Source: Thelonectria olida (lineage: Eukaryota > Ascomycota > Sordariomycetes > Hypocreales > Nectriaceae). From it: a stretch of 64,000 nt of DNA. Shown one piece after another: positions 24,413 to 36,973 of the stretch. A model generated the notes under the pieces. That model was given only the letters and a program-made list of their open reading frames with translations. It was not told where the DNA came from and ran no database searches. The stretch's first letter is position 1; each line of letters opens with the position of its first letter. Location of the stretch: positions 31,561-95,560 of the forward strand of contig JAGPYM010000075.1 in assembly GCA_020736575.1 (NCBI GenBank). The letters are read 5' to 3'. The translations under genes and the position numbers were made by a program.

Positions 24413-26260
24413 GTTTGTAATTGCAAATGGCTTAATTAGTCGGCGGTTTAAGGAAAACTTAACACACAGTCCGGGTTGGCACTTATAAATTATTTACCAC
24501 AAGCTGCGGAAGGCCATGCATCAAGGAGTTTGGGGGTGTGCACAGCGTTATTTTGTCAAGATTTGAGACCCTTTATCGACAAGAACTAAACAGGCTGGGG
24601 GATTGAATATTATAACGGCACTGGCATGGCCTGACAAAGACAAGGTGCTAAGAGGATGAGTTGCTCCACATGGGCGCATCGAGGAGGGAATGAACATGGG
24701 GCTCAACTTTATTAATCATGCTGACTCAATAACCCTTGCAGATGCAGTCAACTTAGATATAATCAACTGCCCGAGACTCCTCCTTGCAGGCCACTCATAA
24801 CCCCAGTCCAACATCGGGGCCTGTTTATCGGAGATGAGGATTGCGGGTTTCTGGAATCAAGGTTGTATTAGACTCATTTGGGAAAGGGACCGATTGGAGT
24901 TCAAGCTTCACTTTTCCTTATGACAAGGGTGTGTTGGCCAAAACCCTTCCAATCCTACGCTGATGGTACGATTTCCTATGGTTGCATCGAACCCCCGCAA
25001 ACTTTCATCCTCGCCTCGCGAGATTCCGTGGATGCTTCTCTGTTGAGAAGATTAGCCGGGCGAGATTGTGCAGTTTCCGATCCATGCCAGTAAATGACAC
25101 AATTCCGTCGACAAGTCAAGTATCCATTCCGTGTGACGCCAGATACCTCTCGGGCCGGAAACCTATCCAAGGAGAGTCCCAGGTTCTCGCCTTTACTGTA
25201 AGCGCCTTGGCTTCTCTGGAAAAATCCGATAATAAGCTTTTCATCCCCCTCAACCGCACTGTGAGCGAGTTCGACCTCCTTGTAACATTCCTACCCCTTC
25301 TTGGCCAGTAAAGTATCATGGCCACTAGAACTCCAACGGGCTCTCTGCGGCCGGACAAGAACGATGGGCCTGTCTTGCTAAGTTTCCGCCACCTAGATTG
25401 CGCCCGTTATCATCGTAACGAGCCTGCGCATCTGGGTGCAGTCTGCATGATGGAGCTGTGGATGGGATGACTACAGCATCGTCATTGTCGCTCGACTTGA
25501 CATAGTAAGGTTTACGATCCAAGTTGCCCAAGTGAATTAGCAATGGGGGGCATGGATAGTTACGTCAGCTCTTACGGCTTTCGGGCTTAGAGAGGAATCT
25601 TCACTGAGACCACAATGATTATCATACTCTATTGCCAGAGGTATTCCATGCTCCAAGCTCCTTTTTCTTGTACTTTAGCATGTGCGCCTTCCCTTGTTAG
25701 TGGTGTTGTCCGTCTGGACTTTAAAGAATTTAGGTTACTGTAGTGTATTCTCTTACACTGTTTGTCCTGCTGATAGACATTCCCGCCAGCGCTACTAGCC
25801 TCGGCATCGCGTGCGCAGCATCTCGAGGTATGCTCACATCCAACTTGAGTTGTGAATATGAATCTTACCCTTCTAAAGTTGTAAGTATCGAACCATTAAT
25901 GCTGCCGTAAGGGGTCCTAGGACCCGAGCCTTTGCTCAATTCATAACAACAGTACTTCCAACGTTACTTCATTTTCATTAACGCTCACGCATCCAGTGGA
26001 GCTGTATATCAGTCCTGGGAATTTCAAGGACCCAACCAGACATTGCAAGGGGGAAAAAACCCGTATCCATCCCTGGCCCAAAATCGCGACCTTTAAGAGG
26101 TAGATTTGTCCAGTTATTGCAATTAATAATTATGTCTAACTGCCATAGACACTTGGATCTTGAAATGCACACACAATGTTATATATCAGCTGCGTCCCCT
26201 ATTCCTATCAACCTTCCTTCCCTTGTCGCACTGGCCCTCCTCCAGACCTATATCCCAACT
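24413..26260. other. Intergenic, no supportable gene
   Basis: Promoter side of the GMC gene and sequence with overlapping short frames (for example 24982-25311 plus). None shows a motif. Confidence 0.4.
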
Positions 26261-26545
26261 ATGACCCAGGTTCCTGACATGATCAGTTTCTATGAAAATC
26301 CTGCCGACCCGGCCCTTATTTCTAATGACCCATTCTTTGGACCTTGGGATGAGACCGTGCGTGCATACATAGCTGACGAGGCCATCCATCTCGTTCTCGG
26401 CCTTACTAAGGTTACAGATGGCCCGCAGTCTATCAGAACACTCCCGATGGAATTCGAGTTCGTGCGAATACTGCATCTGGCATCTTTTCCTGGACAAAGT
26501 GACTGTTCGTCAGTGTCAAGATGGCATGTCCCCTGCAGGCTCTAA
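26261..26545 (+). CDS. Short uncharacterised open frame
   Basis: An ATG at 26261 opens a 94-codon frame reading DMISFYENPADPALISND, FFGPWDETVRAYIADEAIHL and PMEFEFVRILHL. The residue mix looks protein-like, and a neighbouring frame continues with DKVTVRQCQDGMSP, suggesting a frameshift or an unresolved intron. I do not recognise a family; this may be an exon or relic of a larger gene. Confidence 0.25.
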   Translation: MTQVPDMISFYENPADPALISNDPFFGPWDETVRAYIADEAIHLVLGLTKVTDGPQSIRTLPMEFEFVRILHLASFPGQSDCSSVSRWHVPCRL

Positions 26546-28399
26546 TGCTAGTTCTAGCTCTACAACGTACATAGCAGAACCGTGGGAGCTCCACAGATCC
26601 CATCATTGAAGCTACTAGGCTTTTAATGCCATTTATTTCGTGGTATGCTCCTAAGGTTATGACCCAGCTTTGTCAAAGTGTTATGGATGAAATAGTTCGG
26701 AGGTATTTGAAAATACCGATTTTCAAAATTACAATAATACACAAGGGACGAACCGCCTGAGAGGACACTGCTCCGGAAGAGTTAATATACTATTCAAGTT
26801 AACACTATTCGTACTAGGCGATACCGAGGGTTCTAGCACTCGGGGTGTTAATTTCCCCATTGCTTTTTACTAATGCTTCTACATCGCGACCATTGTTTTC
26901 CTATCCTATGTCCTAACAAGTTATCTATACAAGGCTGTAGATAGATGTAGTCAATTCAGGCTTTGAGGCATAATGTCCCACATAGCTGCTTCCACGCGAT
27001 GTGCCGTTTTGTGAACGCGATAATCCTGCTCTGTTACTCACTCATTCAACTCAGGAGGACTCCAAAGGAAGTTACCCCATGCACCCGGTAGTACACTAAT
27101 GGGTGTCGTATCCGATAGTGATTGGCAAAATGGAGAGTTTGCGCGCCTGGCACTGACGTTACTCCGCCGTTCAGTACCGACCCTGGGACAAAGGAGCATT
27201 GGATTCTCTAGCAGAAGATTCCCCCACATGCATAGAGATGCTCGTGACGGATACACAAGGATGTGTTGAAGTTGAATAAGGATGCTATCGGTAATAGTTA
27301 CGTGATAGACTCGATACATGGCCTTGCAATTCTGTATGGGAACCGAGGCAGCTTCGAAAGTCAGGAGACATGTATAATCGAGTATTGCAAGGTTTGGAAT
27401 CTGCTCTTGGGCCAACTCATCCCAAGGCGCATGATGTTACACGTAAGTAACTTGCAGTTTTCGCACTCCAACCTAGATGTTTGGCCACCCAACCATGATT
27501 GTGTACAGATACCGAAAGCAGCAACCCCGCCAAGCAGACCTCAGAAGAGTCAATCGGCAGGGTGGGACGGAGGTCCTCGGAACACTATCGGTCAAACTTT
27601 ATAACACCATCCCATTTCGCAAAGGGCCAGAACAGTAACAAGAGACAACAACTGGCACATAGAAATCGGTTTTACGTATAATCAAGGCGGGTTATTCTGG
27701 GCATTTGCAGGCAGCTCGCTCGTCTATTTATTTGACATTTTGACATTAGTACACAACCCCTGGGCAGAGACCTCTCACTACCACACGGCATTGGGCAGGT
27801 ATTTGAGTTGAGTCAGGTCTGAACATGGACCGTGTCTTTGGAACGATATGGACGAGTACCCTGGATCTCAGCCCAAGAACGCCCACATCCAGCCTCATCC
27901 TGCGCACAGTATCCTCCTGTTTTGAAGTCTAAGTACCGTATAAGTAAGAGAATACCTTTTAACCAACACGCCAACTCACTCTGGCTTCGGCATATATCGC
28001 GCAGGTGTTAAGAGAGTGCAGGCATGTTTTCATTGATATCCTTATGGTCAATGTTGTAGCCTCAGAGTTTAAACCTGGTGAGCTAGTTGAACAGATTGGC
28101 ACCACAACAGCCTGCAGCTAGGTGCAAGACGCTTTGAGAGTCTTTACTAATGGCGTGGAGGGAGTTTCCAGCATCGCAACCACGCTAGCCGAGCCATGTT
28201 TTGTGGCTTGGGGCAAGGCGGAAGTCCTTCCAGGTCTTGGGGATCCACGTGGCACTTTGTACACACTAGCCTCTGAATAATTTCCGTATTGTCAAGCCTC
28301 GAGCTCTTTTCTCAACGCTCTGTGCACATCGCCCCGGTGAATAACGGTTCGGTGAACTTTTGTATATGTCGTCTGAAGATCGATGGCGCAGAACTGAAC
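26546..28399. other. Intergenic, nothing recognised
   Basis: Only short unsupported frames on either strand. Confidence 0.4.
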
Positions 28400-28765
28400 T
28401 GTCTGCGACGGTGAGGAACTGTGAGATGATCGAGACAGTCACATTGTCCCTCAGAGCGAGGTCAAGAGCTAGGAGTCGTTTATATGGGCGTTGAGCTCAT
28501 CACACGCGTCAAAGGGGTTGGCAGGGTACATGCTGGGAGACGCCGGTGCATGCCGCGTCGAGGAATGTTAGTGCCGCATTCCAATACCCCTGCTCGAGAG
28601 CGTGCTCACGAGACAACCCAATATAGGCTGATATTTAGCACATGAGCATAAAACGGAGTGTTGATGTCCTTCTACATCCGGTGAAGGAAAGGCGGCTACC
28701 AAACACTCGGGTGGGAGCGAGAGGCGGTCATGCTTATCAATGGAAACATTCTGAAAAAGTACCAA
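28400..28765 (-). pseudogene. Decayed coding-like stretch of unknown origin
   Basis: The minus strand gives protein-like text in changing frames: ECLVAAFPSPDVEGHQHSVL, then in another frame LSREHALEQGYWNAALTFLD, and later ALDLALRDNVTVSIISQFL, separated by stops. It could be the eroded 3' part of the zinc-finger gene next to it or a separate relic. No family is assigned. Confidence 0.25.
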
Positions 28766-28963
28766 TTTTCTTTGTCTCAGCTGCTGGGCCTATTTCTCTT
28801 GACCCCTTTAATCTTCCTTAGATGCTCATACTGGCACTCCCCGTGGCATCCGTGGTGGTTACGGTCGAGGCACCGTGGCGTCCCACCCAGCGGTACCAGC
28901 AGTAAAAGTGAACCGAACACTCCAGAAATTGCCCCGATAGTGGCGTAATGCTTTCACGGTACG

Positions 28964-30339
28964 TTACAGACCGTAGGTTCTATCGTGGATGGGAGGGCGT
29001 CTTCGGACCGGCGTTGAAGCCAAGGGTATGACGACGGATGGGGCAAACGAGTTCAGCGAAGGCGGAGGTGTGGAGAAGTCAGGGTCATCGATCTTTCGAG
29101 AAGCTGGGGGAGGTAATAAAGAATTCCTATCTAAGAGATCCGGGAACACTGAACCGTTTAGATCCTTCGTAACTGGATTGGGCATCTGTAGAGGGTCCAT
29201 CACCGAGGGTTGCCATATGGTACTCGTCCGGGCAGGAGAGGGATGGTTTGAACCATCTAATCTAACATCGCTTATCCCGCCCTGGATCGTCATGGTGATG
29301 GCGGGCGGACTAGATTCATCCACCACATTTTCAGTTGCAAGAAAGGCCATCGCATGCTCAAATCCAGTGAACCATTCAGAACTATCATCGAGAGTTTGGC
29401 TCAAAGGTCTCTCGTTCCAGGACGATGCAAACGGTGACGCTTGTTCTGAGGCCATTGATGGCGGCGAATCAATGTAATAGAGAGTATTGAGGTTTGTCGC
29501 TAAGTCTTGTTCGAAGAAGACGCTCCCAAAGTCGAATTCGGCATCCATATCACAGGCGACCAGCGGCGGCGCTGTCTGCAGGCAGTTGCTTGCCTCGAGG
29601 CCGCCTAAGGTATGCGTCTCCGGCTTGACCAGCCCATGCTGCGTCCCCCACTGTCCCGCGGCTGCTGACAAGCCACTAAAGTCATGATCCAAGCTGTGAA
29701 TGGGCAAACCGGCCAAACTTAGGTGTCCGTTATGGCTATGGGTACGGGGGATGCCGCCTGCGACAGAGGCATCCGCAGTAGCAACCATCTGCATCGAGCT
29801 GCCGTCAACATTGGCGACAGTATTTCCGGGCGGCCTCATAGAAGTGGCCGGCGCAATTAATGCAGCTGGGTTGGGCCTTGCAACCCTATTCTCGCGAGCC
29901 CGGACCTGACCGGGAACAATGCTGCTAGCAGACTCGCGACAATTTTGGGAATGTGACAGTGGGGTCAGGGTCTGGTGCAGTTTCTGCTTGTGGCGCAATA
30001 GCATATCACCGCGGGGGAAGCATCGTGCGCATTTGGGACACTCGAAGGGCTTTTCCTTGGTGTGGGAGCGCTCGTGTCGCTTGAGATGTTGCAATCGGAC
30101 AAAGGAGCGCTGGCAGGTGCCGCAAACGTGCGGGCGAGGCTTGTTCTCCTTGGTGTTGGTAGTGATTGTGGACACTGGAATGGTTAGTATACAGTGTCGA
30201 GGACAGAATCGGCGGGCGGTGCCGGTCGAGATGAGGAACATCAGGAGCAGTGCCGGCAACAGCAGACTTGCTTACCAGAGTGGTCGGCGGTGGAGGGCGC
30301 GCTGCCGACGGCCGCGTTGGACCAAGGGAGATTGGACAT
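28964..30339 (-). CDS. C2H2 zinc-finger transcription factor
   Basis: Two exons (30339-30276 and 30174-28964; donor GTAAGC, branch-like ACTAAC, acceptor TTCCAG) give 424 aa. Residues ~33-90 hold two tandem C2H2 fingers: HVCGTCQRSFVRLQHLKRH and FECPKCARCFPRGDMLLRH, joined by a TGEKP-like ERSHTKEKP linker. This paired-finger layout resembles the ADR1-type group of ascomycete regulators. The rest is Ser/Pro/Gly-rich with acidic patches (CDMDAEFDFGSVFFEQD) that could act in activation. The fungal-specific middle homology domain found in many longer relatives is not seen before the stop, so the protein may be naturally short or truncated at its 3' end. Expected in the nucleus; targets unknown. Confidence 0.8.
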
Positions 30340-31669
30340 GGTGGTTGAAGAGCGTAAGATCCTAATGCTAGAGTTGAGGTGTTATCAACTCGTGCGAGTT
30401 CGCTCGGTAGTCATGAGGACTGGGGGCGGCGGGTCGTCGCTGGCCGGCGATGGCTTATATGTCGATAGGCATGAAGGCGGCGTGGGTGGAGAAGCAAGAA
30501 ATAGTACCGGCCAAAGCACATCTTGACTGCAGCGCGATGTTGTTGCGTCCGTATAATAATTTTGCTATCGAGGGCTTGCGTATATGCTGGGGTAAGGCTC
30601 CTGTCTGTGGGCAGGGTTCAGACTCTTCCCGAAGCAGTCTGGTGGCTCGTTGCGGGCGGCACGAGTCGCGATCTCTGAGGCTCCGCATCACGGGTGACTA
30701 AGAGGCTGCGACACTTAAGAAGGAGGCAGAGCCCAAGAGGCTTTTACAGGCTCAGATGGCAGGAGTGCGGCTCCTTGCGGCCCAACAGGCGGATGAGACG
30801 TGCCGTGCGTATGGTAGAGGGGGGTGTGCCACATGGAGAAGAGTGGATGGAGTTCCCAAGATCCCGTAACTTCTCCTCCAAGAGAACGGCGGCACTCGCG
30901 AATTCCAGCGCAGCTGACTCGGAGCAGGGGGCTGCGCGAGTCACCGTCACGCAGGTATCGGTGCGCTAGAATGCCAGCAGAAGGATGGAAGGATCATGCC
31001 CAGTCCGGCCAGCGCCATCACTCCTTGCCCAGCGTCTTTCATGTGGCGAAATTTATCTTGACCGCAACCCTGCGGCTATGATACATGTGTTGAATTACCC
31101 TCTATGTCTGGCCCCTCAACCTGACCAGCCACGACGAACCTTACGCTCTGTATCGTTAACGCGCCCCTTTCGATATCAATCCCTTCTGCCCTGTGTCACA
31201 ATTGACATTGATGTCCCGATACCCCACCACCCTCGTGGCTCTCAACGGAGCCCATGTCTCTAATAGCCCCGCTGGAGGATGTCAGCTGCAGGATATGCAT
31301 ACACACACCCATAAGTGACATTGAACGGGGTCCATACCAAGGTCGGCATGTGGGGTTTCAACAGAGACAAAAGGGGGCGATGGAGCCGACGGTTCGTGTT
31401 GTGGGAGTTTCAGCGTGAAAATGACGAAGGCAGAGCCTGAGGTAAGGTGTGGAGAGAGCTGGAGCGCTGATTTGATTCAGCGGCCGAGCAGGGGGACCAA
31501 AACAGGGCCTCCTTACCATAACCATACTCTGGCCTTTCAGTCCATGTGGGGAGTTGCCTCCTGAGGCTGTGTTTAACCATTTCATCGTCCTTATACATGT
31601 GAAGTGCTTGATGTCTTGTCCTGTTGCTGCAGCGTCTCTGTAACATCAGGGGAATGGTTAAACATACGG
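30340..31669. other. Upstream region of the zinc-finger gene
   Basis: G+C-rich upstream DNA with several arginine-rich spurious frames on both strands. No convincing gene. Probably promoter and long 5' leader of the divergent regulator at 28964-30339. Confidence 0.4.
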
Positions 31670-32360
31670 GCAACTGTATGCAGGAGATTAAGGGCTATCG
31701 AGACTGGGTTAACTCAGTGATCTTCTCGCAGGACTTGACTCTTGTGGCGTCGGTGGACGGCCCAGATCTGGTGTGCTCCGACGTGGAGGATGCAGTACAC
31801 CAGGAACTCAAGGTGACGGCGGCGGCGTCAACTCAGCGGCCTTCTCATGCAACTCCATGCTCGTGCCATCCACTTAAGACGATTAGAAGGTACAGGTTTT
31901 CTAACATATTAACATATCAATACGGAAAATTGCGTGCAGGAGCCCAGAAACCATGGCAACTGGCCTGGTCGGTAGCCTTCTCTCACGGCTCGACGTTCGT
32001 AGCGTCGGCCTTGATCGATGGGGCGGTATGGATCTGGCGCGCTGACTCTGATGATGACGCGCAGAACGTTGGCCTTGGGGCTACATCCTCTCGCCTATCA
32101 TTTGAACTTGGTAACTTGCGTCTGCTTACCGATATGGCCACCATCCCAATGCAAGCGCTACTCCTTCATGTCTTGCTCAAGCTGTAACTCACTGTCGCGC
32201 TCGCTACGGCATCAGTAGAGACTATTGCTGGAGATATGGTCCGAAAACAAGTTGTTCTGGCTGCCGATGGAATTCCAGCTGGTTTTTGCTCGGCTGTGTC
32301 AGGATGTCGTAATCGGCTGTGATTTGGAATGGTGGTCGTCATTGGTTTGCCGATCCAGGA
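31670..32360 (+). pseudogene. WD40-repeat C-terminal relic of an NWD-like protein
   Basis: Frame-switching text on the plus strand: CMQEIKGYRDWVNSVIFSQD, VASVDGPDLVCSDVED and VHQELK; then in another frame GGGVNSAAFSCNSMLV; then SVAFSHGSTFVASALIDGAV with WIWRADS. These are WD40 repeat pieces (G-H-x-x-V-x-S-V-x-F-S, D-x-x-V-x-x-W). They continue with LSFELGNLRLLTDMATI and, in a third frame near 32240-32330, WSENKLFWLPMEFQ and VVIGCDLEWW. That resembles the closing segment after the propeller in fungal NACHT-WD40 proteins. Two or more frame changes make it non-functional. It is not adjacent to the NACHT N-terminal fragment at 12.9 kb, so it is probably a separate relic. Confidence 0.65.
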
Positions 32361-32654
32361 GTGCCACTCTTGGATAGCTTGAACAGACTGGGGGCTCGAC
32401 TTCAATAGATTGCCGATGAATGTCAATTCTGCAGCCTTGACGGTTTTTCTTCTGGTGAAGTGGGATGGTGATGTCCCTTAGATGAACCTTTTAATTGGCT
32501 ATGACGGAGGAATTACCCTCGCATTATACTTCTTTGTAATTTTACCAAAAGCAACAATGTTGGCGTTAACGGAGCGCGAGAGGGCCCGGATATTTGGATA
32601 TTTGGTAACCCTTGGCTTCAGTGGGCTAAAGCACGTTTATTAGAAACTCGTGTC
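32361..32654. other. Intergenic, nothing recognised
   Basis: No frame or motif of note. Confidence 0.4.
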
Positions 32655-33177
32655 TTATTCCGTCTCAGCCCCCCCAGCAACCAGAAATGCCAGTCGTCGA
32701 GCGGGATCGCCTGGCGGTGCATTAACAATGAATGGATTTGGATGAGTTGTGCCCTGGTCAGAGAACTTAGTAAAGATGTCGACTTGAGTATCCTGAATGT
32801 TCTTGCCATGCTCCAAGTGGAAGTCTATGCCATCAATCATAACCCTGATTTTTGCATATTAATCAATATGGCATCTGTACGGCTTCCGTTAGAAGTTGTC
32901 TCTCTCACATGCCCAAGATTTGTCGTTTAAGTTTCCATCAACTCGGTGCCTGCAGCGCCCACTGTAACCCATCCGTCAGCAAAGTAACAGTGCCATTTAA
33001 CTCAAACCATGCCTTCATTGTCCATTGGCCTAACAGTGAACTATCGGTCAAAGAGTCACCTGTGATTCTCGGCTCTGAAACTATACTGGCGTTCTCCCCA
33101 CGGTTTGTTGGTAAAATATCTCCTCGGACCCCTGTGTTTGGAGTCCTGATTGTTTCAGCCCCCTGGTCACGCTCCAC
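32655..33177 (-). other. Possible coding remnant, unresolved
   Basis: Minus-strand frames read VSEPRITGDSLTDSSLLGQW and, further on, RVMIDGIDFHLEHGKNIQDT followed by DPARRLAFLVAGGAETE. The residue mix is protein-like and an intron-like GTGAGA...CTAAC...CAG pattern lies between them, but stops and competing frames prevent a clean model. No family recognised. Confidence 0.25.
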
Positions 33178-35796
33178 GTCGTTTGCAAGTCAAACGCCCC
33201 GGGCTTACCTCAGCCTTAGCAGAGCGAGTACCAGTAAGGTGAGGACCACTTGCCCAGGAAATACTGCGAGGTGAATTGCCGAACGCTTGACGTAACTGAA
33301 AACGCACCCTCTACTGCCAGGCGAAAACCCAGGGCTCTGGCTGGAAAACCGCCTGTCTGAACACTGCTCCCATCCGAAAGCCGCCCACGTCAGGTTCACT
33401 TGCGGCACCCAATCATAAATGCTTGGTAATGCGACCTTTTGATCATGGCCACGAGATGCTGGAGGAGGTGCTCACACCCGAAATCCGTCCCCCCTCTGGA
33501 AACATCCGCCACGCTGAAAACGACCCGCTGAGACACTCATGAGCGTGGACAACCGTAGACCTCCAAGTGAGTAAATAGCCATCCGATGCTGTGTCTTTCA
33601 CGTGCGACTAATGATGCCCGAAACAGCCTAGTCAGGAATTGCGTCCTTGCCGGAACCGGACTGACAGCCTTCGCGAAGGTGACCTTGACAGTTAACCATT
33701 CCGCCGCAGGGGCGATCCCTGAGGATGAGGGACGGGTGACACGCTTGAGCGCCATCCGTTCTCTGCGCTACACGCCTTTCCAGAGGGCCCACACGCGCCT
33801 CCAGAGCTGTCATCGCTCCCCATTGCGGAGGAGATGTGCCAATATCGTGAATCTTACTACTTTTCGTGCTACTAAGTCGAGCCACGAGCACAAAGAACTT
33901 GAAACCTTAGCTCTACTTCAACATCTGCTTGAAATACATCCTTGTCCTTGTATTGCCCGTATAGTAAATGGATTTCCTTCCTTGACTTGCCGAACTTAGT
34001 GTATGATAGAAGCACATGCCAGCCAGCTGCATCCGCAGAGTCATGTTTTCTGCGGCGCAGGTCTCTAACGTTGCGTTCAAACAAGTAGTAAAGTAGCGAT
34101 GGGCTTGACGATGACATGCCAATTAATAATAATTGGCCAGAAGTCAGCGCTGACATACAACTGAGCTTATTTCACCATGGCACCGCTGAGCGAGTCATGC
34201 TGGCCTGAAAACGCTGCGTCTCACCTGCTTCTAGCAAGGCCGAATAGCTCACACGGGAAAAAAACTGCTTCCCGGGCGGGGCCAATTGAGAGAATACAGC
34301 TTATCTTGGCCTCGAGAGGTTGCCATGCTCAGTAGCGCCCTACGGGATCTGTACGATTGGCTGAAGGGAATGATGGCCCCTATGTAGCTTAAGACAGGTG
34401 TATCAGATGGAACTATATCTGAGGTACACATTATAAATGCTTAGAGGTAATCATATAGTATATAACTGGAAGATTATACGTCTTAATATAAAAACAAATA
34501 GTAGAGTGGATGTTTCTAAATACCATACAACTATATAAATATAATATAATTCCGTCTCAGCTTATAAACTGAATTCTTATTTTGCATCTGTTGGGACTAA
34601 GATGTTATCGCAATCTTTTTGAAAAGGAACTTTGGGAAGTGTTCTTATCAAAGTAAATAGTGCCCAACAGAGCTTGGCACAGTCCTCCAAGAAACGCTTG
34701 CGTTAAACCTATCCACCCACCTATAATCTACCTGCTAACCACGCAAACATCTTCCCGCTCCAGGCTGCCACAAGGCCATGGAAAGAGTGGCCTCTAGCTG
34801 CGTCGGATATCGACAACGAAATCGGGAACGGGAACATAAGAACAGCAGCTTAACAGCTCGCGGTGGCAGACATCTCGTCTCGGCTATCACGGCTTCTCTG
34901 TCAGTTGTGGCTCCGCTTAGTGAACTAGAGCAAATTATGACGGACGTTCGCTTTGGCTGAATGTGTCCCGTCCAAACCCCCAAGCCATCGAGATGCAGGA
35001 TCTTGAGCGCTGGCTCGGAAAGTAATAGAAAGATTCATACAACATCTCGTCCGTATTTCGGGAAGGCAAATTCAATGACAAGTTATCAAGCTGAATGCGG
35101 CAGCCCTTTATTTCGTATTTAATGCAGCAATAAGGCCGGTGAGAAAGTGTAGCGCCCAGCGGGAGTCAAGCATGAGTCCTGGATGTCACGTCGTGGTGGG
35201 GGGTTGCATTTTGGGACTTTAGTCACCACTCATCCCGTGCAAAGGCCGAGACTGTAATCATCTCTGATTTTAAAAACGAATTATTGTTCGGCCCTCAAGA
35301 CCTCCAATCTCGATACTCCAAAGAGTCCTCGTTCTGGATGCGTCTTGATCAGTCGGTGAGGCACAAGCATATCAGCAAACCGACACACCAGCAGCGCCGC
35401 CGCTCCCAAGACGGCCATGGGGGCCGAGTTGGAAGAACAGTTTCAGGGGCAGCGTGCAGAGTGACTTATTGAAAGATTCATCAAATAATCTCGAGAGGTT
35501 TATTGAGGGTGTAGACGACTCAGCAAACGATTAGTAGCCTCTATCAACTGGTGAGGAGACTAATAGTAATACTTGGTTAAATGTAGAGAGCTTTAACGGA
35601 GACTTAGACACGAGCTAAAAACATAGACGAGGCTTGGGTCGGCCGCTAAGTTGGCATCGGGTCTTTTTCTCATTTATGTTTGAACAAGGTATTATGTAAA
35701 AGTCAACACTAGCGTATAGTGCAGCTATTTTATAGACACTCAATTCTCTATCCTATATACTTATCAGGAACAAAAACATTAAGGCTGGCAATACTA
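33178..35796. other. Intergenic, nothing recognised
   Basis: Overlapping short frames on both strands at 33500-34160 have no motifs. The part 34430-34600 is more A+T-rich but not like the RIP blocks. Confidence 0.4.
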
Positions 35797-36411
35797 TTAA
35801 CAATTGGTACTAACTGGGTACCTAGATACGGCGGGGCTCCAAATGCGTCCAAAAATGTTGTCCGAGCCGTGACAGGCCACGGCTCGCGAGCGAGCAGGAA
35901 TACGGACCAGTCCGCTCTCGGAGTCGATGGTGGTGGAGCAATCCCACTGCCTGTTCGTCGAGCCAATCGTCTGGCCGCGCTCACCGACCATCGAGGCAGC
36001 GTAGTATCGGTAAGGACGGAAACCAGCATCACCCATATAGTTAGTGTTGCTCGTCCCTGTGGGATTGCCGTGATAGTTGGTTAGTAGGTTAGCAAAGCTA
36101 TCGTACAACGGTGCGTTCCATAGGCCTAGCAGGCCAGCGTAATTCTAACGCTCCATGCGGCTGATCCACCATGCATACGCCGAGGGTGTCTCCTCTTCAT
36201 TAGTCGCGTCCTCGTTGATGTTTACCTGGCGGAATGGCAGGTTATAAGTTGACAGAAGTGTCTCAAAGAGGGGTTGCGGAGGTCCATTCTTTGCAGGACT
36301 CTCGGACTCGGCTCCATGAACAACCACCAACCGACAAACTAGTAACATACGGGTTGCGGAGCCGGGAGTACACCGAAAAGCCGCAGCCGGAATAGGAAGA
36401 ACGCGTCGCAT
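35797..36411 (-). pseudogene. Glycoside-hydrolase-like relic
   Basis: One continuous minus-strand frame, interrupted only by a TAG at 36145, reads VNINEDATNEEETPSAYAWW, ISRMER, stop, NYAGLLGLW, LYDSFANLLTNYHGN, GFRPYRYYAASMVGERGQT and TTIDSESGLVRI. The INE...WWISRMER...GLxGxW order recalls secreted fungal glycoside hydrolases (possibly GH39-like), where the block follows the catalytic barrel. That assignment is from memory of the pattern and is moderate at best. The N-terminal part is not found upstream, so this is a 3' fragment with one nonsense mutation. Confidence 0.45.
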
Positions 36412-36973
36412 TTCTGTATGTATGGTGTCATCATTGGGGGAGACTCGGACTTATTTCCATCAAGCTTGACAAAGTACTTTAGAAGTTCTACAACCTCATT
36501 TTCCGTGCTGAGCTTGCACAAGTGAGCCATAGTATTAGAGGACGAGGGAATGCTACACAAGGATATCATTCCACCTATACTCAAATATATATAATTACCG
36601 TCTGTATTCTCCTGCAATCTGTATGTTTGCATATAACCCTAACTAGGTTGCCACAGCCTCGTTATTCCCGTTCCCTTTCTGCCTACCAGCCGCACCACGC
36701 CATTATGAAAGTCTGCCCTTTTTATTTTCTCCTATCAATACTATTAAAGCTAAAAGTAAAGGCCCGGATTTTTCACTCAGTGGCTGTTATTAGATAGTGC
36801 TCTCAACCTGTTCAAGTATTTCTTTGCATATTTGGCCTTGAGCGGTAAGCACAGATAAGGAGCCACGCGAGTTAAGAAAATGTAGTAATAACGTCACAAC
36901 CCTAAATCTTCTCTGAAGTCATAAAAACATAGCTATTAGAGTACTGATGGTGAGAGGCTACACTCTACCACAT

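Noticed and set aside
29487..29909. Plus-strand frames inside 28964-30339
   Set aside because: Antisense shadows of the zinc-finger gene.
30194..30969. Plus-strand frames upstream of the zinc-finger gene
   Set aside because: Overlap exon 1 and the intron antisense, Arg-rich with no motif.
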